A stretch of 64,000 nucleotides of DNA from Alphaproteobacteria bacterium (GCA_947473475.1 CANJBZ010000011.1:1-64000), one strand, 5' to 3'; positions 33,119-42,037 are shown, counted from the first letter of the stretch. Translations and numbers: made by a program. The notes: a model not told the origin generated them from the sequence alone.

Positions 33119-34731
33119 GCCGGGGCTTTGTCTTCGGCCCGCAACGCCGCGAGCGCCTCTGGCGTATCGATGTCGCGGAGCACGGCGCTGCCCGCTTCGA
33201 CCTCGCACAGCATGTCTTCGTGCCGCGCGAAGAGCCGCTTGGCCCCTTCATCGCCGCTGAGCGTTTCGATTTCCGGGAAAAAGCTTCGCGCCCACAGAAC
33301 CGGGTTGCCGCGCTTGTTGCCGTGGATTGCGACGCAAATGGACCGACCGTCCGGCGGTGAAAAGGCTGCGACCATGCGGTTGATCAGCGTTGCGTCGACT
33401 TCCGGCATATCGCCCAACAGCACAAGTGCGCCATCTGCGGATTCCGGGACCGCTTCAATGCCCGCTTTAAGAGACGCGCTGAGTCCCTCACGGTAATTCG
33501 GATTGTGCACAAAGCTCACATCAATGCCTTTCAGCGCCGCTTCCACGCGCGAGGCATCGTTGCCGATGACCACGATGACCGGCTGAGCGTCGCCTTCTAT
33601 CGCCGCTTCGACAGTCCAGCGGAGCAGGGGCTTGCCGCGCCATTCCTGCAACAGCTTGTTGGTACCCATGCGCGAGGAGAGACCTGCCGCCAGCACGACG
33701 GCGGCGATCCGTGGGGCGCGAAGGGGCGTGCGCTCCACATCGCGCGGTTGCGGCCGGGAGGAGATTTCCTGCAGCAGGCCGCCCACACCCATGCGCATGA
33801 TTTCCGTAGCCTTCACCGGCAATCCGGCGCACAGGCGCTGCAATACAAAATCAAACCCGTTCACCTTGGGCGAGCGCGCGCAACTCGGAAGACCAATCAC
33901 CGGACGGCCGTTTAACTCGCCCAGCAGGAGAAGATTGCCGGGGTCGACCGGCATACCGAAATGAATGATTTTGCCGCCGGCGGCGACTATTCCGGCAGGG
34001 ATGACATCGCGCCGGTCCGTGATCGCGGAAGCCCCGAAAACAAACAGCAAGTCCGGATTTTCTTTTGCCGCGTCCCGCAGAGCGCCCGCGACCGCATCGG
34101 GCGCGTGCGGCGTGCGGCGTTCAAACACCAGCGTGCCGCCAAGCGGGGCAAGCCGCGCCTCCAATGCCGAACGGTTCTTGTCCAGGAGCGATGGCTTTTG
34201 CCCCGGCAGTTGCGTCGAGACGAGCGCCACGCGTTTGGCTGTGAATGGCGCAACCCGAATGGGCTGTTGCCGCGCGGCTTTGGCCGCAGCATCCACCGCC
34301 GCTTCCGGCGCGGCGAACGGAATGATTTTGATCGTCGCCAGCATCTCGCCCGGTGACACGGAGGTGTACGGCGCCAATGTCGCGAGTGTCACGGATTCAT
34401 CGAGGCTGTTGACGGCGTCCACAACGGTCGAGTCCACCACAACCAAGCCCGATTGCGCCGCGTAGACGTTGGTCCGCCCCGTAAAGGCCGCGCTGAGCCG
34501 CGTGCCAGGACCGGCAAATGCGTGCGCGACCCGATTGGCGGCGACGTCCTCAGGCACGTCCCCGGGTTCCAACCGGGCTGCGGTGAGAGCCTCCACCCCG
34601 GCTGCGGCCAGTGCATTCAGATCGGCCTGAGAGAGAACGCGGCCCTTTTTGAACAGGCGGCCGTCCACACGCACCCCGTGTACGAGAATGGCGCCCTCGG
34701 CCGTGCCAAGCGGAATAGTCCCGAACTGCAT
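33115..34731 (-). CDS. MoeA-like/MobA-like fusion for molybdenum cofactor maturation
   Basis: 538 residues with two halves. Residues about 1-335 are a MoaB/MoeA-like molybdopterin-binding domain (LLFVFGASAITDRRDVIPAGI, HFGMPVDPGNLLLLGEL, IGLPSCARSPKVNG). Residues about 340-535 are a MobA/MocA-type nucleotidyltransferase (AAVVLAAGLSSRMGTNKLL, LLGDMPEVDATLINRM, GNKRGNPVLW). Such fusions make the cytidylylated cofactor used by xanthine dehydrogenase-type enzymes. Overlaps the SufU-like gene; 10 bases from the sensor kinase gene upstream. Confidence 0.92.
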   Translation of the reverse strand: MQFGTIPLGTAEGAILVHGVRVDGRLFKKGRVLSQADLNALAAAGVEALTAARLEPGDVPEDVAANRVAHAFAGPGTRLSAAFTGRTNVYAAQSGLVVVDSTVVDAVNSLDESVTLATLAPYTSVSPGEMLATIKIIPFAAPEAAVDAAAKAARQQPIRVAPFTAKRVALVSTQLPGQKPSLLDKNRSALEARLAPLGGTLVFERRTPHAPDAVAGALRDAAKENPDLLFVFGASAITDRRDVIPAGIVAAGGKIIHFGMPVDPGNLLLLGELNGRPVIGLPSCARSPKVNGFDFVLQRLCAGLPVKATEIMRMGVGGLLQEISSRPQPRDVERTPLRAPRIAAVVLAAGLSSRMGTNKLLQEWRGKPLLRWTVEAAIEGDAQPVIVVIGNDASRVEAALKGIDVSFVHNPNYREGLSASLKAGIEAVPESADGALVLLGDMPEVDATLINRMVAAFSPPDGRSICVAIHGNKRGNPVLWARSFFPEIETLSGDEGAKRLFARHEDMLCEVEAGSAVLRDIDTPEALAALRAEDKAPA

Positions 34732-34740
34732 GGCTGCAAG

Positions 34741-36138
34741 TTAGGGGGCTGCAGGCTCCGGGGCAACCACGCCCGCCGGTACGTCGCCGCGACGTGCCCC
34801 CGTCTTATCCCGTGGGAGCCGCAGCGAAGCGCGCAGTCCGGCAATCCGGCCACCGCTCTTACGGTTTTCCAGCACCACGTCGCCCCCGTGCTCACGCGCG
34901 ATGGAGCGGGTAAGCGTGAGCCCCAAACCCGAGCCGCCGGTGGCGCTGTTGCGCGATGCCTCCAGCCGGGTGAAGGGCTCGAACACCTCCTCCAGTTTGT
35001 CCTCGGGAATGCCCGGACCGTCATCGTCAATGATAGCGACGAAGACGTCAGGCTCCGCTTTCAGCGTTACCCGGGCGCCACGGCCATAGCGGACGGCGTT
35101 CTCGATCAAATTGCGGACGGCGCGGCGGATTTCGTTCGGGCGGCAGCTGCACGGCGCCACGCCTTCGATCTGCACCGTCACGGGCTGATCCAACTCGATA
35201 AGATCGTCGCACACGCTTTCGATCAGGGTTGCCAGATCGACCCGCCGCTGCTCTTCGCCGGGGCCGGCGCGGGCGGCGGACAACACAGCCTCTGTCATGG
35301 ACTGCAACTCATCGAGATTGCGCGTCAGCCGGTCGCGCGTTTCCAGGTCGTCCACGAACTCCGCCGTGATCCGCATCGCCGCGATCGGCGTGCGCAAATC
35401 GTGTCCCACCGCCGACAGAAGCTGGCGCTGGCTTTCCAACGTGCGCGTGACGCGATCGCTCATCTGGTTGAAGGCGTCGGTCGCGCGGCGAATATCTTCC
35501 GGCCCCTTGGCGGGCAGCTGCGGCGCTTTGCGTCCGCGCGCCACCGCATCGGCGGCGATAGCGAGCGCGGATAGCGGGCGCGACACGCGTCCGGCGAGCC
35601 AACCCGCGGCGGCCCCTGTCAGGATGGTGCCAAGGGCGGCAGCGATCAGAATCGGCGGTTCGGGCGAGGGCGTGGGCGGACGTGCAAACTGCACCGTCAG
35701 CCAGCCATCGCCATTCGGGAAAGGCTGAGCAATCTCAAACGCCTCACCATCATTGTTCAGAGCCGTTCTGCTCGGTTCCAGCAGACGCACGCGCGCGGGA
35801 CCGACGCGGGGCAGCTTCTCTTCCGCGATCAGCTCTGCCGCCATCGCTTGCTCTTCCTCACTCATGGTGCGCTCGCCGAAAGGAGGCGAGGTCATGATGG
35901 AATAATGGAAGAGGTTGCCGCTCAACGTGGCCACCGCCGAGTCGCGCTGCGATTCGGGAATGGTCATCAGATAACGGAACACCGCGCCGACACGGTCCAC
36001 GGCGGCATTGATGCGGGCGTTCTGCAGTTCGCCTTCGCGGCCGATTTCCAAAATGGCGACGACCGCAAGATTGGACAGAATTACCGCGGTGGCAACCACC
36101 GCCACGAATTGAGACCTGAGAGTTGTAAAGGCCCGCAT
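34741..36138 (-). CDS. Sensor histidine kinase (EnvZ-like, HAMP)
   Basis: 465 residues from the ATG at 36136-36138, overlapping the regulator stop. One N-terminal membrane helix (about 14-32), a periplasmic region of about 130 residues, a second helix (ILIAAALGTILTGAAAGWL), HAMP, then HisKA with SAVGHDLRTPIAAMR (phospho-His) and HATPase with NLIENAVRYG (N box), DDDGPGIP (G1) and GGSGLGLTL (G2). Together with the response regulator it forms a two-component system; the stimulus cannot be inferred. Confidence 0.93.
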   Translation of the reverse strand: MRAFTTLRSQFVAVVATAVILSNLAVVAILEIGREGELQNARINAAVDRVGAVFRYLMTIPESQRDSAVATLSGNLFHYSIMTSPPFGERTMSEEEQAMAAELIAEEKLPRVGPARVRLLEPSRTALNNDGEAFEIAQPFPNGDGWLTVQFARPPTPSPEPPILIAAALGTILTGAAAGWLAGRVSRPLSALAIAADAVARGRKAPQLPAKGPEDIRRATDAFNQMSDRVTRTLESQRQLLSAVGHDLRTPIAAMRITAEFVDDLETRDRLTRNLDELQSMTEAVLSAARAGPGEEQRRVDLATLIESVCDDLIELDQPVTVQIEGVAPCSCRPNEIRRAVRNLIENAVRYGRGARVTLKAEPDVFVAIIDDDGPGIPEDKLEEVFEPFTRLEASRNSATGGSGLGLTLTRSIAREHGGDVVLENRKSGGRIAGLRASLRLPRDKTGARRGDVPAGVVAPEPAAP

Positions 36139-36899
36139 CAGAGGATCTCCACATCCGAGGTGAACATGTAGCCGCCTCCCCACACCGTCTTAATATAGCG
36201 CGGATTCTTTGCATCCTGCTCGATCTTGCGGCGCAGACGGCTGACCTGGTTGTCGATGGAACGGTCGAAGACCTCCGCATCGCGCCCCTTGGTCAGATCC
36301 AGAAGCTGCTCGCGCGACAACGCCACTTTGGGCCGCTCCAGAAAGGCCATCAGCAATTTGAACTCGCCGCTGGAAAGGGGCAAAGCGAGGCCCTCGGGCC
36401 CGACAATTTCGCGCTGCGCGGCGTTGAACGTCCACTCGCCGAAACGATAGCGCTCCGCCGTCGCTCCACGCAGCCGGGGCGGGAGCGTATTGGTCCGGCG
36501 CAGGACAGCGCCAACGCGGGCAAGCAATTCGCGGGGATTGAAGGGCTTGGCGACATAGTCGTCCGCGCCCACTTCCAGGCCGACAATGCGGTCAAGCTCG
36601 TCGCCGCGCGCCGTCAGCATAATGACGGGAATGCCGGAGTTTTCGCGGATCGAACGGCAGAGAGAAAGCCCATCTTCGCCGGGCATCATGATGTCGAGAA
36701 TGACGAGATCGATCCCCGAGGTTCGCATAAGCCGGCGTGCGGCTTGGGCTCCGTCGGCCGCGGAGGCGCGATAGCCACTTTCCTTGAGGTAGCGAACGAG
36801 CGGTTCCCGAATATCCCGCGCGTCATCCACCACCAGGATATGCGGCTGCACGCCGCTCTCGGGCACGGGCTTTGTCCTGTTTACGCCGTCGCTTAACAC
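36138..36899 (-). CDS. OmpR-family response regulator
   Basis: 253 residues. Receiver domain with acidic pair in ILVVDDARDIRE, phospho-Asp in LVILDIMMPGEDG, Thr in IMLTARGDE and Lys in DYVAKPF; then a winged-helix DNA-binding domain (FGEWTFNAAQREIVGPEG, LSSGEFKLLMAFLE, DRSIDNQVSRLRRKIE). A purifying context: start of the two-gene operon with the kinase. It lies amid the molybdenum hydroxylase genes and may regulate them, an inference from location only. Confidence 0.94.
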   Translation of the reverse strand: MLSDGVNRTKPVPESGVQPHILVVDDARDIREPLVRYLKESGYRASAADGAQAARRLMRTSGIDLVILDIMMPGEDGLSLCRSIRENSGIPVIMLTARGDELDRIVGLEVGADDYVAKPFNPRELLARVGAVLRRTNTLPPRLRGATAERYRFGEWTFNAAQREIVGPEGLALPLSSGEFKLLMAFLERPKVALSREQLLDLTKGRDAEVFDRSIDNQVSRLRRKIEQDAKNPRYIKTVWGGGYMFTSDVEIL

Positions 36900-36984
36900 G
36901 TCAACCGCTCAGACGCCGCAAGGGTGAACCTGTCGCAAACTATGTCATTCCCGGCGAAACGGCAAAGAGAGATGCGCTTTCGCG

Positions 36985-37101
36985 CCTTTTCGTGAAAGCT
37001 GTGGGACGAGATTGCGGTTTGCTGGCGTAATTAAGGACACGAATCTTCGCGCGTGAACCTTATAGCCGGGCAGCCCCTATCCCATCTGCCCGGCTTCTTT
37101 T
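36985..37101 (+). ncRNA. Candidate small RNA ending in an orphan terminator
   Basis: A 10-bp perfect stem (AGCCGGGCAG/CTGCCCGGCT, 37064-37095) followed by TCTTTTT is a strong plus-strand terminator, yet no plus-strand gene precedes it: the regulator gene starts at 36899 and xdhC ends at 37114, both on the minus strand. The 5' end given here is a guess. No T run exists on the minus side, so it serves xdhC poorly. It matches no RNA family I can name. Confidence 0.4.
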
Positions 37102-37113
37102 TCTGTCGGGAAC

Positions 37114-38142
37114 TTAATCTTTCCGTAAAGTCGCGGTCATCTCGCCGAGAATGGCGATGGCAATTTCCGCCGGCGAACGCGCGCCAATGTTCAACCCAAT
37201 AGGGCCGTGAATGCGGGCGAGTTCCGCATCCGTGAAACCTTGCGCTTTCAGGCGTTCCAGCCGCTTGGCATGCGTGCTGCGGGAACCCAAGGCGCCGATG
37301 TAGAAGACGGGCGACTTGAGCGCGGCAGCGAGTGCCGGATCGTCCAGCTTCGGATCGTGCGTCAGCGCAACGATCGCGCTGCGGCTGGTGAGCGGCGCGG
37401 CGGCGAGCGCCTCATCGGGCCATGCGTGCGAGAGCTTCACGCCGGGAAAGCGTTCGCTCGTGGCAAAGGACGTACGCGGATCAATCACGCGCACCGCATA
37501 ATCGGCAAGCGTCGCAATGCGCGCCAAGGGCTGCGCGATATGGACGGCGCCGATGATCGCCAGATCGAGCGGCGGATTGAAAACCGTAAGGAACCAGCCT
37601 TTGCCGTCGGCTTCGACGCTGCCGCTTTCGTCCCGCCGCGCCTGTACACGCGCGGCAATGGTGAGAGCGTCCGCACCGTCCCCATTCGGAAACACGTTGC
37701 GGCTTTCGCCGGTGGCGAGGTCCGTGGCCAAAACAACTGCGCGTCCCGCATCGCGCGCGCGCTCCAGCTCCAACAGGGTTTCGCGCTGCAGCGGCAACAG
37801 AATTGGCGCGACGTTGATTTCGACGGTGCCGCCGCAGGCAAGGCCCACAGCCCAGGCATCCTCATTGCTGATGCCGAATTTCAGATTGCGTACCTTGCCG
37901 TCGGCGAGCGCCGCCTGCGCTTCGCCAATGACGGAGCCTTCGACGCAGCCGCCGGAAACCGAGCCCGTAAAGGCGCCGTCCGCGCGCACCGCCATCTGGC
38001 TACCGGCCGGACGCGGCGCGGAGCCCCAGGTGCGCGTGACCGTCGCTATCGCGACGGTCTGCTGCGCGTTCATCCATGATGTCGCCGCCGCCAACGGATC
38101 GGCAGCGGTATCGCCTGAAGTGGGGGAGGAGATGTTTGTCAT
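37114..38142 (-). CDS. xdhC: XdhC family molybdenum hydroxylase maturation protein
   Basis: 342 residues. XdhC proteins bind the molybdenum cofactor and insert it, sulfurated, into xanthine dehydrogenase-type enzymes. N-terminal XdhC_CoxI segment (VTRTWGSAPRPAGSQMAV, TGSVSGGCVEGSV), then a Rossmann-like C-terminal half (DLAIIGAVHIAQPLARIA, VRVIDPRTSFATSERFPG, ALTHDPKLDDPALAAAL, YIGALGSRSTHAKRLERL). Seven bases downstream of the FAD-subunit gene, same strand, so probably the same operon. Confidence 0.93.
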   Translation of the reverse strand: MTNISSPTSGDTAADPLAAATSWMNAQQTVAIATVTRTWGSAPRPAGSQMAVRADGAFTGSVSGGCVEGSVIGEAQAALADGKVRNLKFGISNEDAWAVGLACGGTVEINVAPILLPLQRETLLELERARDAGRAVVLATDLATGESRNVFPNGDGADALTIAARVQARRDESGSVEADGKGWFLTVFNPPLDLAIIGAVHIAQPLARIATLADYAVRVIDPRTSFATSERFPGVKLSHAWPDEALAAAPLTSRSAIVALTHDPKLDDPALAAALKSPVFYIGALGSRSTHAKRLERLKAQGFTDAELARIHGPIGLNIGARSPAEIAIAILGEMTATLRKD

Positions 38143-38149
38143 GGAGCCA

Positions 38150-38953
38150 TTATAGCATCGCCGCGCTCACCGCGCGCTTGGCCAGGACAGACACCAGATT
38201 GGCGCGGTATTCCGCGGAACCGAACAGGTCCCCGTTCAGGTCATCGGGTGACACCGCAATTCCCGCGATCGCCTCCGGCGCAAACTGGCGAGCGAGCGCG
38301 GTTTCCATCTCCGTCATGCGAAACACGCACGGCCCCGCGCCCGTAACGGCAACGCGGACCGCATTGCCGAAATCGGCGACGAAAACGCCTGCCATGGCAT
38401 AGCGCGAGGCGGGGTTGGGAAACTTCGCGTAGCCAGCACGGCGGGGCAGGGGGAACGACACCTCGGTGATGATTTCACCGGCTTCCAATGCCGTCTCGAA
38501 AAGCCCTTTGAAAAAGGCATCGGCTGGGATCGTGCGCCGGGTCGTTTTCACAGACGCGCCCAAACCGAGCACCGCAGCTGGATAATCCGCAGCCGGATCA
38601 TTGTTGGCGATAGAGCCGCCAATCGTTCCCTTATGCCGAACCGCGGGATCGCCGATTTCGCCCGCCAGAACGGCCAGAGCCGGGATCGCGCTTTCAACCT
38701 CGGCCGAGGCGGCAACGGTGGCGTGGGGAGTCGCCGCTCCAATCACCAGCGCGCTTGCTTCGCGGCGAATGAACGAAAGATCGCCAATGCGCGCGATGTC
38801 GATAAGGTCGGCCGGCGCTGCCAACCGCTGCTTCATCGTGGGAATAAGCGTCTGACCGCCCGCGAGATAGCGCGCGTCGGGAGAATGGCTGAACATATCT
38901 TCGGCTTCTTTGACCGATGCCGCGCGCCTGTATTGGAATGGAGCGGTGTACAT
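38150..38953 (-). CDS. FAD-binding (medium) subunit of a molybdenum hydroxylase
   Basis: 267 residues of the CO dehydrogenase/xanthine dehydrogenase medium-subunit family. FAD motifs: ARYLAGGQTLIPTMKQRLA near the N-terminus and HKGTIGGSIANNDPAADYPAAV in the middle; the CO_deh_flav_C domain follows (RAGYAKFPNPASRYAMAGVF). In the complex it passes electrons from the [2Fe-2S] subunit to the acceptor. It begins one base after the small-subunit stop. The large molybdopterin subunit that should complete the enzyme is not in this region. Confidence 0.93.
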   Translation of the reverse strand: MYTAPFQYRRAASVKEAEDMFSHSPDARYLAGGQTLIPTMKQRLAAPADLIDIARIGDLSFIRREASALVIGAATPHATVAASAEVESAIPALAVLAGEIGDPAVRHKGTIGGSIANNDPAADYPAAVLGLGASVKTTRRTIPADAFFKGLFETALEAGEIITEVSFPLPRRAGYAKFPNPASRYAMAGVFVADFGNAVRVAVTGAGPCVFRMTEMETALARQFAPEAIAGIAVSPDDLNGDLFGSAEYRANLVSVLAKRAVSAAML

Positions 38954-39415
38954 TCAGCGCGCCTCCGCCACGGAACGAATGGCTTTGATAATGTTCAGGT
39001 AGCCGGTGCAGCGGCAGATGTTGCCCTCAAGCTCGCGCCGTATCGTAGCATCGTCGAGCTGCTCATGCCGCGCCAGCATGTCCACCGCCGTCATGATCAT
39101 GCCGGGCGTGCAGAAACCGCATTGCAGTCCGTGATGCTCCTGAAACGCCGCCTGCACCGGATGCAGCGCGCCGTCTTTCGCCAAACTCTCGATGGTCTCG
39201 ATGTTATCGCCATCCACCTGCACGGCGAACAGCGTGCAGGACTTCATCGCGCGTCCGTTCACATGCACCACGCACGACCCGCATTGGCTGGTATCGCAGC
39301 CGACATGCGTTCCCGTCAGATGCAGGTGATCGCGGAGGAAATGCACAAGCAATGTGCGATCCTCGACATCCGCGTTCACGGATTGGCCGTTTACGGTGAG
39401 TGACAACGCCGCCAT
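38954..39415 (-). CDS. [2Fe-2S] (small) subunit of a molybdenum hydroxylase
   Basis: 153 residues. Plant-type ferredoxin cluster in [21 protein letters not shown] (four Cys) and a second cluster in CGFCTPGMI and CRCTGYLNI, the standard arrangement for CoxS/XdhA small subunits. AGGAA lies nine bases upstream of the ATG. First gene of an apparent operon with the FAD subunit and xdhC; hairpin repeats lie directly upstream, where a large subunit often sits. Confidence 0.95.
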   Translation of the reverse strand: MAALSLTVNGQSVNADVEDRTLLVHFLRDHLHLTGTHVGCDTSQCGSCVVHVNGRAMKSCTLFAVQVDGDNIETIESLAKDGALHPVQAAFQEHHGLQCGFCTPGMIMTAVDMLARHEQLDDATIRRELEGNICRCTGYLNIIKAIRSVAEAR

Positions 39416-39449
39416 ATTTTTCGGTTCCTGATTGCAATCGATGACTAGA

Positions 39450-39550
39450 GCGCAATCCGACGAAGTGGACGCCGGTTCGTCGTTAGATTGCGCGCCAAAC
39501 TAAGGAATCTAGAGCACGATCCGATTCATTTTGAATCGGATCATGCTCTA
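39450..39550. repeat. Two tandem hairpin repeats
   Basis: Stem one pairs GCGCAATC-CGACGAA with TTCGTCG-TTA-GATTGCGC (39450-39493). Stem two is a 19-bp arm TAGAGCACGATCCGATTCA with its near-complement around TTT (39510-39550, one G-T pair). Hairpins containing GATCCGATTC and AGAGCATGATC are frequent dispersed repeats in rhizobial-type genomes. Confidence 0.75.
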
Positions 39551-39570
39551 GGACGCGGGGCTACGCGCGT

Positions 39571-40158
39571 CTAGAGGACAATGGAAAACACGATCAGCAA
39601 AATGATGATGACGCCGATCAATCCCGCCACCCAGATTTGCGGCGCCAAGCCTTCTTCGCCGGGCTGACGTTGGCCGGACGGCGCCGCGGGGGCGCTTGCA
39701 ACGGCTTGCGCCTGCATCAAGGCCACAAACCTGGCGAAGAACTCATCGGCCAGCGATTTTGCCGCGCCGTCGATCAGCCTCTGCCCGACCTGCGCCAGCC
39801 GTCCGCCGATGGCTGCTTTGGCCGTGTACTCGAGTACTGACCCGGCGCCGTCCGGTGAGATGTGAACCTCGGACTCGCCGCGGGCAAAACCGGCCGCACC
39901 GCCCTGGCCCTCACCTTTCAGCAGTACCGCGCGTGCGATTCCGGGTGGCGGGGGGATTTCCTGCAATTGGACGCGGCCCTCGAACCGGGCTTTCACCGGG
40001 CCGATTTTCAGCGTGGTTCGCGCCCGGTAATCCGTGTCCGAAGTCCGCTCGACGCCTTTGCAGCCGGGGATGGCCGCAGCCAGTATCTCGGGCTCATGCA
40101 ACGCCGCCCAAACTTTCTCGGGAGCGGCTGGAATGTTGTATTTGCCTTTAAAATCCAT
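39571..40158 (-). CDS. CoxG-like SRPBCC protein with C-terminal membrane anchor
   Basis: 195 residues. SRPBCC fold of the CO dehydrogenase subunit G family: FKGKYNIPAAPEKVWAALHEPE, IPGCKGVERT, ARFEGRVQLQEI, YTAKAAIGGRLAQVGQRLIDGAAK. A single C-terminal helix (IWVAGLIGVIIILLIVFSIVL) anchors it to the inner membrane. CoxG recruits the CO dehydrogenase to the membrane in Oligotropha; its presence beside the subunit genes suggests similar membrane attachment of the encoded hydroxylase. Confidence 0.9.
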   Translation of the reverse strand: MDFKGKYNIPAAPEKVWAALHEPEILAAAIPGCKGVERTSDTDYRARTTLKIGPVKARFEGRVQLQEIPPPPGIARAVLLKGEGQGGAAGFARGESEVHISPDGAGSVLEYTAKAAIGGRLAQVGQRLIDGAAKSLADEFFARFVALMQAQAVASAPAAPSGQRQPGEEGLAPQIWVAGLIGVIIILLIVFSIVL

Positions 40159-40268
40159 CGTTTAACTCAGTTGCAGCCGATTTTACGACGGGTTGTAACG
40201 GCATCTTCTAAGACATTCACGATTGTGTTAACTTTGTAACAACTATCTGGGGGGGATGGGGCAAAACA

Positions 40269-40805
40269 GTGGGTGCGGAGGCAAATCTATCGCCTTCACC
40301 AACCGACGGTGAAGCGATTGTACAAATATCGGGACGAATCAAATGGTTCGATTCCGTCAAAGGGTACGGATTCATCAAACCGGCAACAGGCGTCGAAGGG
40401 GACGTTCTGCTGCATCAGTCCTGCGTGAGGCAGTCCGGATTCAAATTGGCTCAGGAAGGCGCGCACGTGGTGTGCGAAGCCGTGCAGCGTCCAAAGGGGT
40501 TTCAGGCGATACGAGTCCTGGAGTTGGACAACAGCACGGCGACGCCAATCACGGAGATCAATCGGGAACGCTATACGGCCGAACCCGACGGGCCCGCCTT
40601 CGAAGCGACGGTGAAATGGTTCAACCGTGGCAAGGGCTATGGGTTCGTGTCGCGTGACGCCGATTCACCGGATGTCTTCGTACACATGGAGATATTGCGC
40701 CGTTCCGGGATTCGGGAACTGGTGCCGGGCCAACGTGTAAAGGTGCGCGCCGGCGACGGCCCGAAGGGACAGCTTGCCGCCGAGATTATTGTTCTCGACG
40801 CGTAA
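40269..40805 (+). CDS. Tandem cold-shock-domain protein
   Basis: 178 residues from a GTG start. Two cold-shock domains: [17 protein letters not shown] (about residues 20-85) and [16 protein letters not shown] with DVFVHMEIL (about 112-177), separated by an acidic linker. Both RNP1-like aromatic patches (KGYGFI / KGYGFV) are present; domain one has DVLLHQS instead of DVFVHxS. A nucleic-acid chaperone of the double-CSD type common in alphaproteobacteria. Confidence 0.93.
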   Translation: MGAEANLSPSPTDGEAIVQISGRIKWFDSVKGYGFIKPATGVEGDVLLHQSCVRQSGFKLAQEGAHVVCEAVQRPKGFQAIRVLELDNSTATPITEINRERYTAEPDGPAFEATVKWFNRGKGYGFVSRDADSPDVFVHMEILRRSGIRELVPGQRVKVRAGDGPKGQLAAEIIVLDA

Positions 40806-40842
40806 GATCGCCCCGCCGCAGCCTTAGTCCGAAAAATCCGAA

Positions 40843-40865
40843 CCGATCCAATTTCATTGGATCGG
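40843..40865 (+). terminator. Hairpin after the cold-shock gene
   Basis: CCGATCCAAT, TTC loop, ATTGGATCGG: a perfect 10-bp stem 38 bases after the stop, no T run. Confidence 0.45.
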
Positions 40866-40887
40866 ACCATGGTTTAGTGTCCGGCAC

Positions 40888-41697
40888 ATGGCACACACCG
40901 CTTCGCTTCGAATCGTATTCGCCCTGGCCGGTCTGCTTGCATCCTGCGATGCGGCCCTTGCCCAGAGCTGTCCGCAACCCAAGCGGATGAACTTCCGTGT
41001 CGAGAGCGAGATTCGCAGGGACGTTCGCGGTTTCACGCAAGGTTTGGAAGTTCACGACGGCAAGCTGTTCGAAAGCACCGGCAAATTGGCCGGCGGAACG
41101 CGCCTGACCACCATCGATCCGAAGACGGGCAAAGTTACGGTGCTGGCCAATTTCGGTGCGAGCTTCTTTGGCGAAGGGCTGACGATTCTCCACGATCAGA
41201 TTTATCAGCTGAGCTGGCAGGAGCACGCGGCGTTCGTCTACGACCTGAACGGCAAGATCGTCCGCCGGATGGAGAATCCGCGCGACGGCTGGGGCCTAAC
41301 GAATGACGGCGCCAATCTGATCGCGACCGACGGCGGCGACCGACTCTATTTCGTGAACCCGGCAAATTTTATGACGACACGCGCGGTTCGGGTGCTGGCA
41401 GGCAAAGAACCTGTCGCTGCCCTCAATGAACTCGAAAATGTCGATGGCAAAATTTACGCGAACATTTTCACGACGTGGGAAATTATCCGCGTGGATCCCA
41501 AAACCGGATGCGTCGAAGCCAGCGCGGACTTGCAGCCGCTATGGAATCGCATGAGCGCGGACGAGCACACCTATCTCGACAGCGATTCGAATTACGTGCT
41601 GAACGGCATCGCCTACGACGCCAAAACCAAGCTGTTCTACATAACCGGCAAAAGCTGGCGCTACATCTTCACCGGGCGCTTCGTCGACGCGAATTAG
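40888..41697 (+). CDS. Glutaminyl-peptide cyclotransferase, beta-propeller type
   Basis: 269 residues with a signal peptide (about 1-26, cleaved near ALA-QS). Plant/bacterial-type glutamine cyclotransferase: RGFTQGLEVHDGKLFESTG, FFGEGLTILHDQIYQLSWQE, RDGWGLTNDGANLIATDGGD, NELENVDGKIYANIFTTWEI, YVLNGIAYDAKTKLFYITGK. It forms N-terminal pyroglutamate on exported proteins in the periplasm. Monocistronic, between a hairpin and an intergenic repeat. Confidence 0.93.
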   Translation: MAHTASLRIVFALAGLLASCDAALAQSCPQPKRMNFRVESEIRRDVRGFTQGLEVHDGKLFESTGKLAGGTRLTTIDPKTGKVTVLANFGASFFGEGLTILHDQIYQLSWQEHAAFVYDLNGKIVRRMENPRDGWGLTNDGANLIATDGGDRLYFVNPANFMTTRAVRVLAGKEPVAALNELENVDGKIYANIFTTWEIIRVDPKTGCVEASADLQPLWNRMSADEHTYLDSDSNYVLNGIAYDAKTKLFYITGKSWRYIFTGRFVDAN

Positions 41698-41713
41698 GTT
41701 CGGTTTCTAAGTG

Positions 41714-41852
41714 TGTCATCCCCGGCGAGCATCGCGGGTTCGCGATTCTCGGGAAGGGGATCCATTTGGTGAAATTCGGGCGTAATCGGCGACAAATAGA
41801 TTCTTTTCCCGTTGTGACGCTGAGCGCGCCACGACGCGGGAATGACATCAGG
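41714..41852. repeat. Dispersed intergenic repeat of the TCATCCCCGGC type
   Basis: TCATCCCCGGCGAGC ... GGGAAGGGGATCCA (41716-41765) and a second, inverted half with CCCGTTGTGACGC ... GCGCCACGACGCGGGAATGACATC up to 41852. Such paired blocks are widespread between alphaproteobacterial genes. 41853-41960 has nothing further recognisable. Confidence 0.55.
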
Positions 41853-41960
41853 GTGGGGGGAATAAAGCGTCAGAGGCCCAGGCCCCGGGCGGGGATAGGC
41901 CGAGGGCGCGCGGTTCTCCTTGCTGGGCAACGGCCGAATGTGTATCTGCTTTCATTGGGC

Positions 41961-42037
41961 CGGGGCGTGGCGCAGCCTGGTAGCGCATCTGCTTTGGGAG
42001 CAGAGGGTCGCGTGTTCGAATCACGCCGCCCCGACCA
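41961..42037 (+). tRNA. tRNA-Pro (anticodon TGG)
   Basis: 77 bases including CCA. Acceptor CGGGGCG pairs with CGCCCCG; anticodon arm TCTGC-TTTGGGA-GCAGA gives TGG; T loop TTCGAAT. Confidence 0.97.
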
